Shown in pieces: positions 34,974-44,155 of a stretch of DNA of 52,855 nucleotides. The notes under the pieces are model-generated. The model did no database searches. It worked only from the letters and a program-made list of their open reading frames with translations, and was not told where the DNA came from. Numbering within the stretch: position 1 is the first letter of the stretch; each line of letters begins with the position of its first letter. The stretch is from an uncultured Clostridia bacterium (GTDB lineage: Bacteria; Bacillota; Clostridia; UBA1212; UBA1255), in contig CAJFUB010000033.1 in the NCBI GenBank assembly GCA_904420095.1, forward strand, positions 1-52,855. Reading direction: 5' to 3'. The position numbers and the translations under genes are program-made.

Positions 34974-36380
34974 TCAAAATGCAATCTGCTTTGAAAGCCA
35001 TTCCTCCAGGCTGTCAATCGGCAGCCGGATCTGTTCCATTGAATCGCGGAAGCGGACGGTGACCGAATTGTCTCCCGGTTTGCCATCCTCGCCTTTGGTC
35101 TGAAAATCATAGGTGATACAGAACGGCGTTCCGATTTCGTCCTGTCTTCTGTATCTCCGTCCGATGGCGCCCGCCTCGTCGAATTCACAGACAAATTGCT
35201 TACTGAGTCGTTCATAATGCTTATATGCGTCATCCGAAAGCTTTTTCACAAGCGGCAGCACGGCTGCTTTGACAGGAGCGATTGCCGGATGGAAGCGCAG
35301 CACCGTTCTGCTGTCCGCCTTTTCTTCGGTGCTGAGATCCTCCTCATCGTATGCCTCGCACAGAAACGCCAGCGTCACGCGGTCCGCGCCAAGAGAAGGC
35401 TCGATACAGTACGGGACATATTTTTCATTTGTCATCGGATCGAAATAGGAAAGATCTTCCTTCGCATATTCGATATGCTGCTTAAGATCGTAATCCGTTC
35501 TGTCCGCAATTCCCCACAGCTCGCCCCAGCCGAACGGAAAGAGATATTCGAAATCGGTCGTCGCTTTACTGTAAAACGCAAGCTCTTCCTTCGCGTGGTC
35601 ACGAAGCCGCAGATTCTCCTCTTTGATTCCAAGGGAAAGCAGCCATTCGCGGCAGAAGCTCCTCCAGTAATCAAACCATTCGAGATCCGTTCCCGGCTTG
35701 CAGAAAAATTCCAGCTCCATCTGTTCAAACTCCCGCGTCCGGAACGTAAAATTCCCAGGCGTAATTTCATTACGGAAAGATTTTCCGATCTGTGCAATGC
35801 CAAACGGAACCTTCTTTCTGCTCGTCCTCTGTACATTTTTAAAATTGACGAAAATTCCCTGCGCCGTTTCCGGTCTTAAATAAAGCTCCGACTGAGAGTC
35901 CTCCGTAACGCCCTGGAATGTTTTGAACATCATATTGAATTTCCGGATCTCCGTCCATTCCGTTCCGCCGCAGACGGGACAGGGGATCTTATGCTCCGTC
36001 ATGTATGCAGTCAGTTTTTCGTTCGGCCATCCGTCAACGGAAATCTCTATGCCGTTTTCCCGGTTCCAGTCCTCTACGATTTTATCGGCGCGGTGCCTGC
36101 TTTTGCATTTCTTGCAGTCGATCAGCGGATCGTTGAAGCCGGCGACGTGGCCGGAGGCCACCCAAACGCGGGGATTCATCAGAATGGCGCAGTCGACGCC
36201 CACATTGTAAGGGCTTTCCTGTACGAATTTCTTCCACCATGCTTTTTTGACGTTGTTTTTCAGCTCAACGCCGAGCGGTCCGTAATCCCAGCTGTTCGCA
36301 AGGCCCCCGTAAATCTGGGAGCCGGGATAGACAAATCCGCGGTTTGTGGCAAGAGCAACAATTTTCTCCATTGTTTTCAT
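34974..36380 (-). CDS. glyQS: Glycyl-tRNA synthetase, dimeric single-chain type
   Basis: 468 residues, the alpha2-type class II enzyme. Early motif [20 protein letters not shown] (15-34), motif 2 region [20 protein letters not shown], motif 3 near [12 protein letters not shown], and a C-terminal anticodon-binding domain. It charges tRNA-Gly. It starts one base after rpoZ ends, so it has no T-box leader of its own. Confidence 0.95.
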   Translation of the reverse strand: MKTMEKIVALATNRGFVYPGSQIYGGLANSWDYGPLGVELKNNVKKAWWKKFVQESPYNVGVDCAILMNPRVWVASGHVAGFNDPLIDCKKCKSRHRADKIVEDWNRENGIEISVDGWPNEKLTAYMTEHKIPCPVCGGTEWTEIRKFNMMFKTFQGVTEDSQSELYLRPETAQGIFVNFKNVQRTSRKKVPFGIAQIGKSFRNEITPGNFTFRTREFEQMELEFFCKPGTDLEWFDYWRSFCREWLLSLGIKEENLRLRDHAKEELAFYSKATTDFEYLFPFGWGELWGIADRTDYDLKQHIEYAKEDLSYFDPMTNEKYVPYCIEPSLGADRVTLAFLCEAYDEEDLSTEEKADSRTVLRFHPAIAPVKAAVLPLVKKLSDDAYKHYERLSKQFVCEFDEAGAIGRRYRRQDEIGTPFCITYDFQTKGEDGKPGDNSVTVRFRDSMEQIRLPIDSLEEWLSKQIAF

Positions 36381-36381
36381 A

Positions 36382-36588
36382 CTATTTGATGCCCTCTTTC
36401 GTTCTGGTATACGTTACTTTTCCTTCGCTGATTTCATTAACCGCGATCGTAACGGGCTTGCGGCTTTCGCAGTTGACCCTGCTTTCCGATCCTGCGGTAA
36501 TCTGACGCGCTCTTTTTGCAATTTCCATCACGAGCGTATATCTGTTGTCCACCTTCTCCAAAAGCTGAGCAATAGCCGGATAAATCAT
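36382..36588 (-). CDS. rpoZ: RNA polymerase omega subunit
   Basis: 68 residues. [16 protein letters not shown] is the family core; the subunit helps fold and assemble the beta-prime subunit. It overlaps gmk by 4 bp. Confidence 0.93.
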   Translation of the reverse strand: MIYPAIAQLLEKVDNRYTLVMEIAKRARQITAGSESRVNCESRKPVTIAVNEISEGKVTYTRTKEGIK

Positions 36589-37211
36589 ACTGTTTCTCCT
36601 TTCAGATCCAATTCTTCAAGTATTTGCTTATTTCTGTTATATTTCAGCCGTTCAGCGGTAATGACCGCCAGAAGCTGGTCTCTTGTATCGTTTAAAACGT
36701 CGTTTACTAATACATAGTCGAAATTTCCGATTTGCGGAATCTCATTGGAAAGCGCGTTGGAAACACGCTCCCGGATCTGCGTTTCCGTTTCTCTAAGCCG
36801 GTACTGGAGTCTTGTTTCCAGTTCTTCGATGGAAGGGGGTAAAATAAAAACGGTCACGGCGTCTTCGGGGAACGCTTTTTTGACTGCAATTGCCCCCGAA
36901 ATCGTGAGATCAAGAATCAAATCCATCCCCGCGGCGATTTTCGACGAAATTTCGCTTTTGAGCGTCCCATAGCGGTTTCCGCAGAATTCATCCCATTCCA
37001 GGATTTCCCCCGTCTGGATCAGGCGTGCGAATTCTTCCCGCGATTTATAGTAATAATTAACTCCCTCCGACTCTCCGGCCCGAATTTCTCTCGTGGTGAC
37101 AGACGTTACGTAGGAAAGCAGCGGATTCTTCTCTACGGCCGCTTTTATAATACTGTTTTTGCCGCAGCCCGAAGGGCCCGAGATAATGGTTATAATTCCC
37201 CTTCTCGTCAT
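36585..37211 (-). CDS. gmk: Guanylate kinase
   Basis: 208 residues from the ATG at 37209-37211 after GGAGG; the longer frame overlaps remA and is rejected. It phosphorylates GMP to GDP. The P-loop is SGPSGCGKNS (11-20), where Asn19 replaces the more usual Gly or Ser; the GMP-binding segment TTREIRAGESEGVNYYY follows. Conserved remA-gmk-rpoZ order. Confidence 0.94.
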   Translation of the reverse strand: MTRRGIITIISGPSGCGKNSIIKAAVEKNPLLSYVTSVTTREIRAGESEGVNYYYKSREEFARLIQTGEILEWDEFCGNRYGTLKSEISSKIAAGMDLILDLTISGAIAVKKAFPEDAVTVFILPPSIEELETRLQYRLRETETQIRERVSNALSNEIPQIGNFDYVLVNDVLNDTRDQLLAVITAERLKYNRNKQILEELDLKGETV

Positions 37212-37212
37212 G

Positions 37213-37476
37213 TTACGATATTCCTCCGGAGGTCTCGTCTTCGGAATCGCCCGCCCTGCCGGCAACCGTTTCCGGCTGAATCGCGGAAAGCACGACATGG
37301 TCGCTATCCATGATAATAACGGACCGCGTCCGCCTGCCGTACGTCGCGTCGATGCACATCGAACGGTCCTTGCTCTCCTGGACGATCCGCTTGACCGGCG
37401 CCGAATCCGGACTTACGATCGCTATGATTTTTTCTGCCTGTACCAGATTTCCAAAACCGATATTCAACAGCTTCAT
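37213..37476 (-). CDS. remA: RemA-like extracellular matrix regulator (DUF370)
   Basis: 87 residues. [10 protein letters not shown] then [13 protein letters not shown] and [14 protein letters not shown] are diagnostic. In Bacillus RemA is a ring-forming DNA-binding activator of matrix and osmoprotection genes. It ends one base before the gmk ATG. The final 15 residues are a variable tail. Confidence 0.93.
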   Translation of the reverse strand: MKLLNIGFGNLVQAEKIIAIVSPDSAPVKRIVQESKDRSMCIDATYGRRTRSVIIMDSDHVVLSAIQPETVAGRAGDSEDETSGGIS

Positions 37477-37486
37477 ACTCTCACAT

Positions 37487-38368
37487 CTACTCCAAATTCT
37501 GTATTTGCTCGCGCAGCTTCTCGATTTCGCTTTTCAGCGCGATCACTTGATTGGTGATCGTAATGTCGCTTGCTTTCGATCCCATCGTATTGACCTCCCG
37601 GTTCATCTCCTGAACAAGAAAGTCCAGTCTCCTCCCTACCGCGCCGCCGGCTTCCAGCGTATCGTAAAACTGCTGGATATGGCTTTCAAAGCGCGTGATT
37701 TCTTCGTCAATGCTGCATTTATCTGCAAAAATTGCCGTCTCCGCGGCAATACGCTGCTCCTCTACCGGAGCGTGATCCATCAGTTCGGCTAGTCTTGCGG
37801 TTAATTTTTCTCTGTACTCAATCGGAACATACGGACTTCGTTCTTTCACGATCTGAAAAAGAGCCTGTGCATTTGCGAGGATCTTTTTCAGGTCCTCTGC
37901 CAGCTTTTCTCCTTCTTTCTCACGCATCTGCACCAGACGTTCCGCTGCGGTACGAAGCGGAGGCTCCAGAAATTTCCAGACCGCTTCCTGATCCGGTTCC
38001 TCCCGGAACTGGGCAAATGCATCCGGGATTCTGAAAAGCATGGACATTTCCGGTTCAAAACGATAGCCAAGTCGTTCGGAGGCTTCCCGCATCGCCCGGA
38101 AATAGGCTCCTACAACACCCTCGTCAACGGTCACGGTTCCGAAGGAATTCTGCGAGATATCCGTGTACGTAATATAAACATCAGCCTTTCCACGCTGAAT
38201 AAACTGCTGCAGCTCCGTCCGAACCCGGTCCTCCAGGGGAAGAAGCTCCCGCGGCATTTTAATGATGAAATCGGAATATCTGTGATTTACGGTTTTGATT
38301 TCGACGATGCATTGTATACTATCTGTTTTTACTTCTCCGCGGCCGAAGCCCGTCATACTTCTGATCAC
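37487..38368 (-). CDS. yicC: YicC family endoribonuclease
   Basis: 293 residues with the typical start [12 protein letters not shown] and [15 protein letters not shown] segment ([14 protein letters not shown]), and the C-terminal DUF1732 end [19 protein letters not shown]. Homologues are reported to cleave RNA. It heads yicC-remA-gmk-rpoZ-glyS-ppdK, with only 10 bp to remA. Confidence 0.93.
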   Translation of the reverse strand: MIRSMTGFGRGEVKTDSIQCIVEIKTVNHRYSDFIIKMPRELLPLEDRVRTELQQFIQRGKADVYITYTDISQNSFGTVTVDEGVVGAYFRAMREASERLGYRFEPEMSMLFRIPDAFAQFREEPDQEAVWKFLEPPLRTAAERLVQMREKEGEKLAEDLKKILANAQALFQIVKERSPYVPIEYREKLTARLAELMDHAPVEEQRIAAETAIFADKCSIDEEITRFESHIQQFYDTLEAGGAVGRRLDFLVQEMNREVNTMGSKASDITITNQVIALKSEIEKLREQIQNLE

Positions 38369-38465
38369 AAATATCCACCTTTATAAGCAAATTCAGATAC
38401 GGTACAGACTGTATCTGATGTATTATAGATGATTCAGGTTAAAATTTCAATATGAAATATAAATT

Positions 38466-39761
38466 TTACAGAGATTTATCCCGAGAAATGCCCGTTTTCT
38501 GTATGGCTGGTTCGTCTTGCCGGTCTGAGGCAGGCGAGCCGTCCGACTGCGCCGCACCATCTGTCAGCAAACGCCAAAGATCGGAAGAATCAAGCATCGA
38601 TCCTCCGCGGTATTTTCCGTCGCATGTTATAAAACAGGCACAGCGCTTGAGAGAAATCCGCATTTTCTTTAAAAGCTCATGAGTGACGGTCGCATGTCTG
38701 CGCGCTTCTAAAATTCGGTTTGCATAAGTGATTCCAATTCCCGGAACGCGGATCAGCGTTTCAAAATCCGCTTGATTCACTTCTACAGGATACAAATCCA
38801 GGTGTCTGAGTGCCCATGTCGTTTTCGGATCGAGTTCTTGATGCAGGTAGGGATCGTTCTCCGGTGTTACGTCATCCGGTGTAAACCCGTAAAGCTGTAT
38901 GAGACGGTCCGCCTGGTACAAACGCGTCATACGCCACCGCGGCGTTTGACGCATGGGAAGATTCTCCGCCTCATATCCCTTTGCCGCATGCCGATACTGA
39001 AACGGCGTATAGTACACACGCTTTAAACGATACGTCCGATAAAGCGCGTCGGAAAGCGTCAGGATGGTGCGGTCCGTTTCATCCGAGCTTCCTGCCATCA
39101 GCTGTGTCGTCTGACCGACTGCAAACGGCCTTTTCTCTTCTCTGGCCTGCCGGATCTGCAGAGAAATCTGCCGCAGTGGGCCCAGAATATTCTGCTTGTT
39201 TTTTTGCTTTGCAATCCTGGAAAATACCGTGCTGTGAACTACTTCGATATTTACGCTTAGCCGGCTGGCATACTGCCCGGTTTTTGCAATCAGAGCCGGA
39301 TCTGCGCCCGGCATTATCTTTGTGTGCAAATACCCTTTATAACCAATATCCTCCCGCAGGATCCGGGACGCCTCGGCAAGAAGCTCTTGCGTATAATCGG
39401 CATTTCTATAAATTGCGGAGGACAAAAATACACCATGTCCGTTTTCGGAAGCGGCGGCGGCTGCCAGACGCGCCAGCTCCGCAGGTGAATTACAGTAATG
39501 AAGCCGCTCCTCTCCGCCGCAGCGACAGGAGCAATACGCGCAGTTAAAAATACAGCTGCTTGCCAAAAATAGCTTTGGTACCTTTGCAGGAGCCGGTCTG
39601 CCCTTGATTGCGGAAGCAAACGCAGCAGCAGTAAGCTCCGCATCTCCGTCACTTCCCACTTCAAATTCTGCGTCTGCCTGCATCAGCGCCAGCTTTTCCT
39701 CAGTTTCCAATTTTTTCGGAAGAATGATCTGCACCTTAGTAAACACCCGTTCGCTGTACAT
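38466..39761 (-). CDS. Putative DNA modification/repair radical SAM protein
   Basis: 431 residues if the ATG at 39759-39761 is used; a GTG at 39776 lies almost at the transcription start and inside a LexA-type box, and no start has a good ribosome-binding site. The SAM cluster motif is CIFNCAYC (Cys70, Cys74, Cys77 from this ATG), followed by two further Cys in SCRC. The C-terminal half carries a helix-hairpin-helix-like IRVPGIGITYANRILEARRH, fitting DNA binding. This is the family annotated as linked to a uracil-DNA-glycosylase-like partner; no such partner is in the window. The tail after about residue 395 is low complexity. Confidence 0.85.
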   Translation of the reverse strand: MYSERVFTKVQIILPKKLETEEKLALMQADAEFEVGSDGDAELTAAAFASAIKGRPAPAKVPKLFLASSCIFNCAYCSCRCGGEERLHYCNSPAELARLAAAAASENGHGVFLSSAIYRNADYTQELLAEASRILREDIGYKGYLHTKIMPGADPALIAKTGQYASRLSVNIEVVHSTVFSRIAKQKNKQNILGPLRQISLQIRQAREEKRPFAVGQTTQLMAGSSDETDRTILTLSDALYRTYRLKRVYYTPFQYRHAAKGYEAENLPMRQTPRWRMTRLYQADRLIQLYGFTPDDVTPENDPYLHQELDPKTTWALRHLDLYPVEVNQADFETLIRVPGIGITYANRILEARRHATVTHELLKKMRISLKRCACFITCDGKYRGGSMLDSSDLWRLLTDGAAQSDGSPASDRQDEPAIQKTGISRDKSL

Positions 39762-39769
39762 TTCAAATA

Positions 39770-39783
39770 CGAACACATGTTCA
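39770..39783. promoter_or_regulatory. lexA box: LexA/SOS box
   Basis: CGAACACATGTTCA matches 13 of 14 positions of the Bacillus-type LexA consensus CGAACRNRYGTTYC. It covers the predicted transcription start (about 39778) of the radical-SAM gene. Confidence 0.7.
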
Positions 39784-39784
39784 C

Positions 39785-39813
39785 ATTATATTCTCTTTTA
39801 AAAGAAAAGTAAA
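39785..39813 (-). promoter_or_regulatory. Promoter of the radical-SAM gene
   Basis: On the minus strand TTTACT (39808-39813), 17-nt spacer, TATAAT (39785-39790). Confidence 0.6.
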
Positions 39814-39838
39814 GCCCTTAGGGCAATGTTTTCTTTCG

Positions 39839-39857
39839 GCCGTGCCGGCCGCACGGC
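39839..39857 (-). terminator. GC-rich hairpin after the beta-helix gene, possible terminator
   Basis: GCCGTGC (39839-39845) pairs with GCACGGC (39851-39857). It has no direct T-run; a weaker GCCC/GGGC hairpin with TTTACTTTTCTTTT follows downstream. Together they may end the beta-helix gene transcript. Confidence 0.35.
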
Positions 39858-39877
39858 TGCTGCGGGCGGCAAATCGT

Positions 39878-41542
39878 TTAATAGCAGTCCGGGAAGCAAA
39901 CCTCGTCGTGCGCGGATTCCGCTTCACCGATTTCCACGGCATCCTGGCGGATGCTGCAGTGAAAGAAGACAATATCCTTCACCCGGTACGGATTCTCAGC
40001 ATTTTTCCAGTTGCTGTTTCCACTCCCGATATGAATAAATTTTTCCTTTGGATTATCAAATGTAAAAACGCAGTTGCTGAAGAGGACACGGTTTGTGACC
40101 GGTCCTTCCCAGGGCGCTTCAACGTTGAGCCACATCCGCGTTACATGCAGTCTGCTGTCCGAAATATAAATTGGTGAGCGAAATCGAAACGTCCCCTGAA
40201 AATTGCAGTTTCGAATGATTGAGCCGGGCGCCGCCAGCGTATCAACAACCGCCTTACAGGATTCCCGTGCTTCAATTCCCGCCAGAGGCTCTTCTAATAT
40301 TACTGTCGTTTCCGCGCCGTAAACGGCGGTCTGCCTTACGGTACCGCTGCCGATCTGCTCACCGGAAGCCGTATCAAAAAAACTGACGGTATCGCCCGCT
40401 CGGATGTGCGGATATGCGCCGCCCGTTTCCTGCCAATATAAATAAAGCCGATTCTCTTCCGCTTTTTGTACCTGCAGCATCGACGCGGAAATATTGAAAA
40501 CGTCGTCGTACAAATATTTGGCGCTGCAGTTCTCCCAGATCAGCTGCGCTCTGTTTTCCTTGCAGTGAAAGCCATCCCGCCAGCCTACAATATGGGCGTC
40601 CTCTCCCGGCGCAGGAGCGATATGTACGTTTTGAAACTTTATGATGCCATTGTTCCCGTTCAAAAAAAACATAAATTTTGCGGCGCTCCAAATGTTGCAG
40701 TCTTTCATCGTCAGATCTTCGTTGCCGATCACCGTAAAGGCCTGCTCGATCGCCTGCCCCACATTCGGCATAGGGACAATAAATCTGTATCCGTCATCGG
40801 TCATCATACGAATTCGCTCGTCTCGTCCCGCAAAAACATCATTGCACCGGACCTCGTAGATACGCTCTGCGGAATCAACGACTTTGATGCTGGTGATTCC
40901 CACATGATACCGCCCCTCCGTCCGGTCTACCACGCCAAAATAGTCCGCGGCCGGCTGACTGTAGGTCCCTCGGAAATTCAGCGAACGATCGGTTTTAATA
41001 TGAACGACGCCGTTTCCCTTGTCGGCAATCACATCCGCAACGGCATACGGTTTTGTTTTATAATCGAAATTGATCCCCTGTATTACCACGTTCGTACAAT
41101 CCTGTATGAGGCAAAGCCCCATGATTGGTTTTGCCAGGATCGTTGTATTCTTCCCCTCGATTGTTACGTTTTTCAGATTCTGCAAAGCCAGCGCATATTC
41201 TCCGCTCGATATATAATAAGTCGTATTGGCGTCGAAAACGAGCCGGCTTCCGGGCTCTGCTTTCTTCAGCACGGTGATCGCCTTCCGAATGGGAGAGCCG
41301 TCGTTGTTGATGCCGTCTCCTTTTGCGCCAAAGTCTCTTACGTACAAAATTTTTGCTTTCTCCGACTGTTCCCGGTCCGGCTCCGCGCCTTCTGCGCAGA
41401 GCCTTCCGACGCCAAGCGTTTTTTTCCATTCGTCATCCGGAATGCTTTGCCGCACGTCGGCCGAGCCGGAGGGAATTCCCCTTTTCCGCGAATCCTCTCT
41501 GTTTGTACAGCCGACAGCATGACACACCGTAATCGCCGCCAT
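39878..41542 (-). CDS. Right-handed beta-helix (pectate-lyase-3-like) lipoprotein, signal peptide frame broken
   Basis: 554 residues from the ATG at 41540-41542. YVRDFGAKGDGINNDG (about 67-82) is the usual entry of a pectate-lyase-3/GH28-like beta-helix; rungs of Asn/Ile repeats follow. DAHIVGWRDGFHCKENR and YLYDDVFNISA (about 315-355) recall the acid-bearing active-site turns of such glycosidases (GH110-like), but the exact family is not certain. The N-terminus MAAITVCHAVGC has a lipobox but no basic start. Reading one base differently in the A5 run at 41571-41575 from the ATG at 41586-41588 gives MNNKQKKRRKWVVVIMAAIT, a perfect lipoprotein signal. The gene is probably an exported glycan-active enzyme, now frameshifted at the start or misread. 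Confidence 0.7.
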   Translation of the reverse strand: MAAITVCHAVGCTNREDSRKRGIPSGSADVRQSIPDDEWKKTLGVGRLCAEGAEPDREQSEKAKILYVRDFGAKGDGINNDGSPIRKAITVLKKAEPGSRLVFDANTTYYISSGEYALALQNLKNVTIEGKNTTILAKPIMGLCLIQDCTNVVIQGINFDYKTKPYAVADVIADKGNGVVHIKTDRSLNFRGTYSQPAADYFGVVDRTEGRYHVGITSIKVVDSAERIYEVRCNDVFAGRDERIRMMTDDGYRFIVPMPNVGQAIEQAFTVIGNEDLTMKDCNIWSAAKFMFFLNGNNGIIKFQNVHIAPAPGEDAHIVGWRDGFHCKENRAQLIWENCSAKYLYDDVFNISASMLQVQKAEENRLYLYWQETGGAYPHIRAGDTVSFFDTASGEQIGSGTVRQTAVYGAETTVILEEPLAGIEARESCKAVVDTLAAPGSIIRNCNFQGTFRFRSPIYISDSRLHVTRMWLNVEAPWEGPVTNRVLFSNCVFTFDNPKEKFIHIGSGNSNWKNAENPYRVKDIVFFHCSIRQDAVEIGEAESAHDEVCFPDCY

Positions 41543-41612
41543 AATTACAACAACCCATTTCCTTCTCTTCTTTTTGTTTGTTATTCATTGATTTTTTCAA
41601 TATACATTCATA

Positions 41613-41641
41613 ATTCTAAGCAAAGTTTTTTCTTTTGTCAA
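41613..41641 (-). promoter_or_regulatory. Strong promoter of the beta-helix gene
   Basis: On the minus strand TTGACA (41636-41641), exactly 17 nt, TAGAAT (41613-41618). Transcription would start near 41606, 18 nt before the ATG at 41588, supporting that ATG as the original start. Confidence 0.7.
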
Positions 41642-41700
41642 TCGTATATTTTGCGATTTTTATACTATTTTATTATTATTTAGAATAAAATAATACTTAA

Positions 41701-42774
41701 TTACAGGCTGCTGCAGATTGTGCCTGTGTCGTAGCGGATGCTTCTCATCTCATTGATGGTATATCCTCGGTTTATCCGGAGGCGCACGTTGCTTTTGATT
41801 TCCATAATGTACCGCACCATCGTTTTCTGTATTTTCTGTGATGGCGGCACATACCCGGCTTCCGCCAGCATTCCGAAGATTTCATTGATCCCGCGTTCCG
41901 CGCGGCAGGCATGGCAGATTTCCCGAATAAGCTGCATAAGCTCCAGTCTGTGTTTGCCAAATGCGTTGCTCAGAAATTCGGCAAATTCCGCAGCATGGTG
42001 CGGCAGGGCGCAGGAACCGGGGGATTCGTAATCCAGAAGCGTCCGGACGCTGAGATCCGTATAATACGGTTTGTCTCCCTGCCTGCTGATCAGCTCGTAG
42101 TAGGATGGCAGCGGCGCAACACGCCGGATGCCGCTGCGGATCCGAACGTCCATATATTCCGATGCGACAAAATTCTTTTGATAGGTGACGACTCCGCATT
42201 CTTCGCGGAATTCGGCAAACCGGCTGGCGGTTTCCGTAAAAGTCTGATAGTCGATTTCCCGATCCGTCAGAGCGATTTCCCGGAAAATGTCGTACGCCTT
42301 CGCGTAGGATACCGTCCCGTATAAATTAGTCATCGCGCATACGGCACTGTTAAGAAAGGAAAGCGTTCCGATCCGCGCCAGCAGCGCCGGTCCCCCTTCC
42401 TGCAGAAACTCCATCAGCTCGGCGCTTGCGAAGCCATGCTCGCCGCCTTCGCTGTCTGTCACCGTTCGGATCAGACCGGTTTCTTCCCAGAATGCATTTC
42501 TTCCCACATATTCTCCGCAGCCTCCGGATTCATAAATATATCCGAGATATGCTGCCTCGCCGCTGCGCAGGTCGGAAACGATTGAATACAGGATTTCTTT
42601 CCGTGCCATCGCCTCTGCAAGCCATTCCGCCCGTTCGGCCTTCCCGGTGCTTTTGCATGGTGCAAGCGGCAGATTGCGCAGGGCCGCGTAGCCCTTCACC
42701 TTCCGGTAAAGCTTCTCCAGGCGCTCTTTTTCTTTTGCGCAAAGATGTTCTTTCAAGTCAGACATTGCATTCAC
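41701..42774 (-). CDS. Protein of unknown function, 357 residues
   Basis: Soluble, mixed charge, no signal peptide or membrane segment. The N-terminus (LKEHLCAKEKERLEKLYRKV) is a charged helix. HACRAERGINEIFGML and RIRSGIRRVAPLPSYYELI stand out but match no motif I know. Cys residues are scattered, without a metal pattern. It lies between the spoIIIA operon and the beta-helix gene on the same strand, behind a terminator-like hairpin. The start is uncertain: an ATG four residues later (MSDLKEHL) is possible. Confidence 0.7.
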   Translation of the reverse strand: MNAMSDLKEHLCAKEKERLEKLYRKVKGYAALRNLPLAPCKSTGKAERAEWLAEAMARKEILYSIVSDLRSGEAAYLGYIYESGGCGEYVGRNAFWEETGLIRTVTDSEGGEHGFASAELMEFLQEGGPALLARIGTLSFLNSAVCAMTNLYGTVSYAKAYDIFREIALTDREIDYQTFTETASRFAEFREECGVVTYQKNFVASEYMDVRIRSGIRRVAPLPSYYELISRQGDKPYYTDLSVRTLLDYESPGSCALPHHAAEFAEFLSNAFGKHRLELMQLIREICHACRAERGINEIFGMLAEAGYVPPSQKIQKTMVRYIMEIKSNVRLRINRGYTINEMRSIRYDTGTICSSL

Positions 42775-42841
42775 CCGTTCCTTCCTCTGGCAAGAATCCG
42801 AACGATTTTTGCAATGCTGCGAATAAATATTTTATAATGCA

Positions 42842-42881
42842 AAAATCAGTGGAGGTATCTTATAATAAATCCACCGATTTT
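42842..42881 (-). terminator. Terminator of the spoIIIA operon
   Basis: AAAATCAGTGGA (42842-42853) pairs with TCCACCGATTTT (42870-42881), 12 bp with one mismatch, followed on the minus strand by a T-run. Confidence 0.6.
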
Positions 42882-42922
42882 GCAAATGCTTTTCCTTATT
42901 TCCCGGGAAATACAGTTCCGGT

Positions 42923-43537
42923 TCAATATACGCCTTTCAGTACGATATCGTCAAATGTGTATCCCGTAATTTCACAGGCGGACGTGGCAATGGCGGAGGC
43001 TTCGCCGCTGTCCATGGAATCGGACTGCACCGTTATGTATACGCAGTCGTTTTCGATTATAACGAATACGTCGTCATAGCCGCGCGACTTTACGGCCGTT
43101 TCCAGATCCGTTTCCATTTTTGTTGTTTTCTTTAGGGTTTCGATCTGGGCGACGGCATCGGCAACGTTGGATTCGCTTGCCGTTTCGCTGTCTATGATCT
43201 CGTTGCAGCTTTCCTCCGTTTCGCTTCTGGAATTCAGGCGGTTCAGACGGATCGTTGCAAAATATTCTTCTGCGTCGTCTACCTTTGTAACGCCGGCGCC
43301 GACATCCGTTTCCTCATTTCCGTTTATAACATTTTCACTGCCGTTTTGATTTGTTTCGTCTCCCCCGACGCTGACATTAACATTGTCCCCGCCCGTTTTA
43401 TCTCCGGCCTCTCCCTTTTCCGTTCTCACATTCAGTATGATCGCTGTCGCCAGAAGCGATACGCATACAACCAGCGCAATGATACGTTTCGTTCTCATAG
43501 ACATATTCTTCAGTTTGTTTAAAATGTCAAATTTCAT
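42923..43537 (-). CDS. spoIIIAH: Stage III sporulation protein AH
   Basis: 204 residues. One N-terminal membrane segment (about 18-40), a Gly/Asn/Glu-rich linker (41-80), and the YscJ/FliF-like ring domain (about 85-204) ending SACEITGYTFDDIVLKGVY. In sporulation it is made in the mother cell and binds SpoIIQ across the forespore membranes as part of the A-Q channel. Last gene of the operon. Confidence 0.93.
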   Translation of the reverse strand: MKFDILNKLKNMSMRTKRIIALVVCVSLLATAIILNVRTEKGEAGDKTGGDNVNVSVGGDETNQNGSENVINGNEETDVGAGVTKVDDAEEYFATIRLNRLNSRSETEESCNEIIDSETASESNVADAVAQIETLKKTTKMETDLETAVKSRGYDDVFVIIENDCVYITVQSDSMDSGEASAIATSACEITGYTFDDIVLKGVY

Positions 43538-43585
43538 GAGCGAACATCTCCTTTACCGTTTTGTAGTATTTATATATGCAGTTCT

Positions 43586-44155
43586 TTATCCCGTTATGCT
43601 GATTTTACTGGCAGGAATATCATACAAAGCCATCAATGCCGTTTTGATTTTTTCCTGGATACCGGCAGACGCTCCGCCTTTGACGCATACGGCAATCCCT
43701 TCGATTTCCGGCGCATTCTGCGAAACGTATACTACCGTTTCATTTCCGTCCTTGTCTTTCAGTATGACGATTTCGTTATCGCTGACATTTTTTGTTTCTT
43801 CGCGCGTTCCGCCCTGGGAGTCCTCCTCCTTCGTGACAGAGGTGTCGGTATTGCTGTTTTCCGCAAGGATTCCCGTTCCCTCCGATTTTACGTAAACCGC
43901 GGCCGTTACCTCTCCGATTCCTTCGATATTTGCAAGAAGCCGTTCGATTTGCGCCGCATAATATTCCGCATATCCGGTGCGCCCCGCCGATCCCTGCGGC
44001 GTTGCCGCCGCAGGAGCTTCTGTCTGAGAGGGAGCCGGTTCGCTTTCTGACGGCGTAAGAAGGTTTCCGATGAGCATCAATACCATTCCGGTCAGAATAG
44101 CGGCAGTTTCCAATTTGTAGAATCTCAATCTCCCCGTTTTCAGCGTCATTTTCAT
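43586..44155 (-). CDS. spoIIIAG: Stage III sporulation protein AG
   Basis: 189 residues with one membrane segment (about 16-33), a Pro/Ala linker, and a ring-building domain containing IEGIGEVTAAVYVKSEG and EIEGIAVCVKGGAS. It forms a large ring in the feeding-tube channel. It overlaps spoIIIAF by 4 bp. Confidence 0.93.
   Translation of the reverse strand: MKMTLKTGRLRFYKLETAAILTGMVLMLIGNLLTPSESEPAPSQTEAPAAATPQGSAGRTGYAEYYAAQIERLLANIEGIGEVTAAVYVKSEGTGILAENSNTDTSVTKEEDSQGGTREETKNVSDNEIVILKDKDGNETVVYVSQNAPEIEGIAVCVKGGASAGIQEKIKTALMALYDIPASKISITG

Noticed and set aside
36381..36600. T-box leader for glycyl-tRNA synthetase
   Set aside because: glyS starts one base after rpoZ, leaving no space for a leader.
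41641..41700. AT-rich inverted repeat (ATTTTATT/AATAAAAT) as a terminator
   Set aside because: The stem is purely A/T and would be weak; it was not called as a feature.
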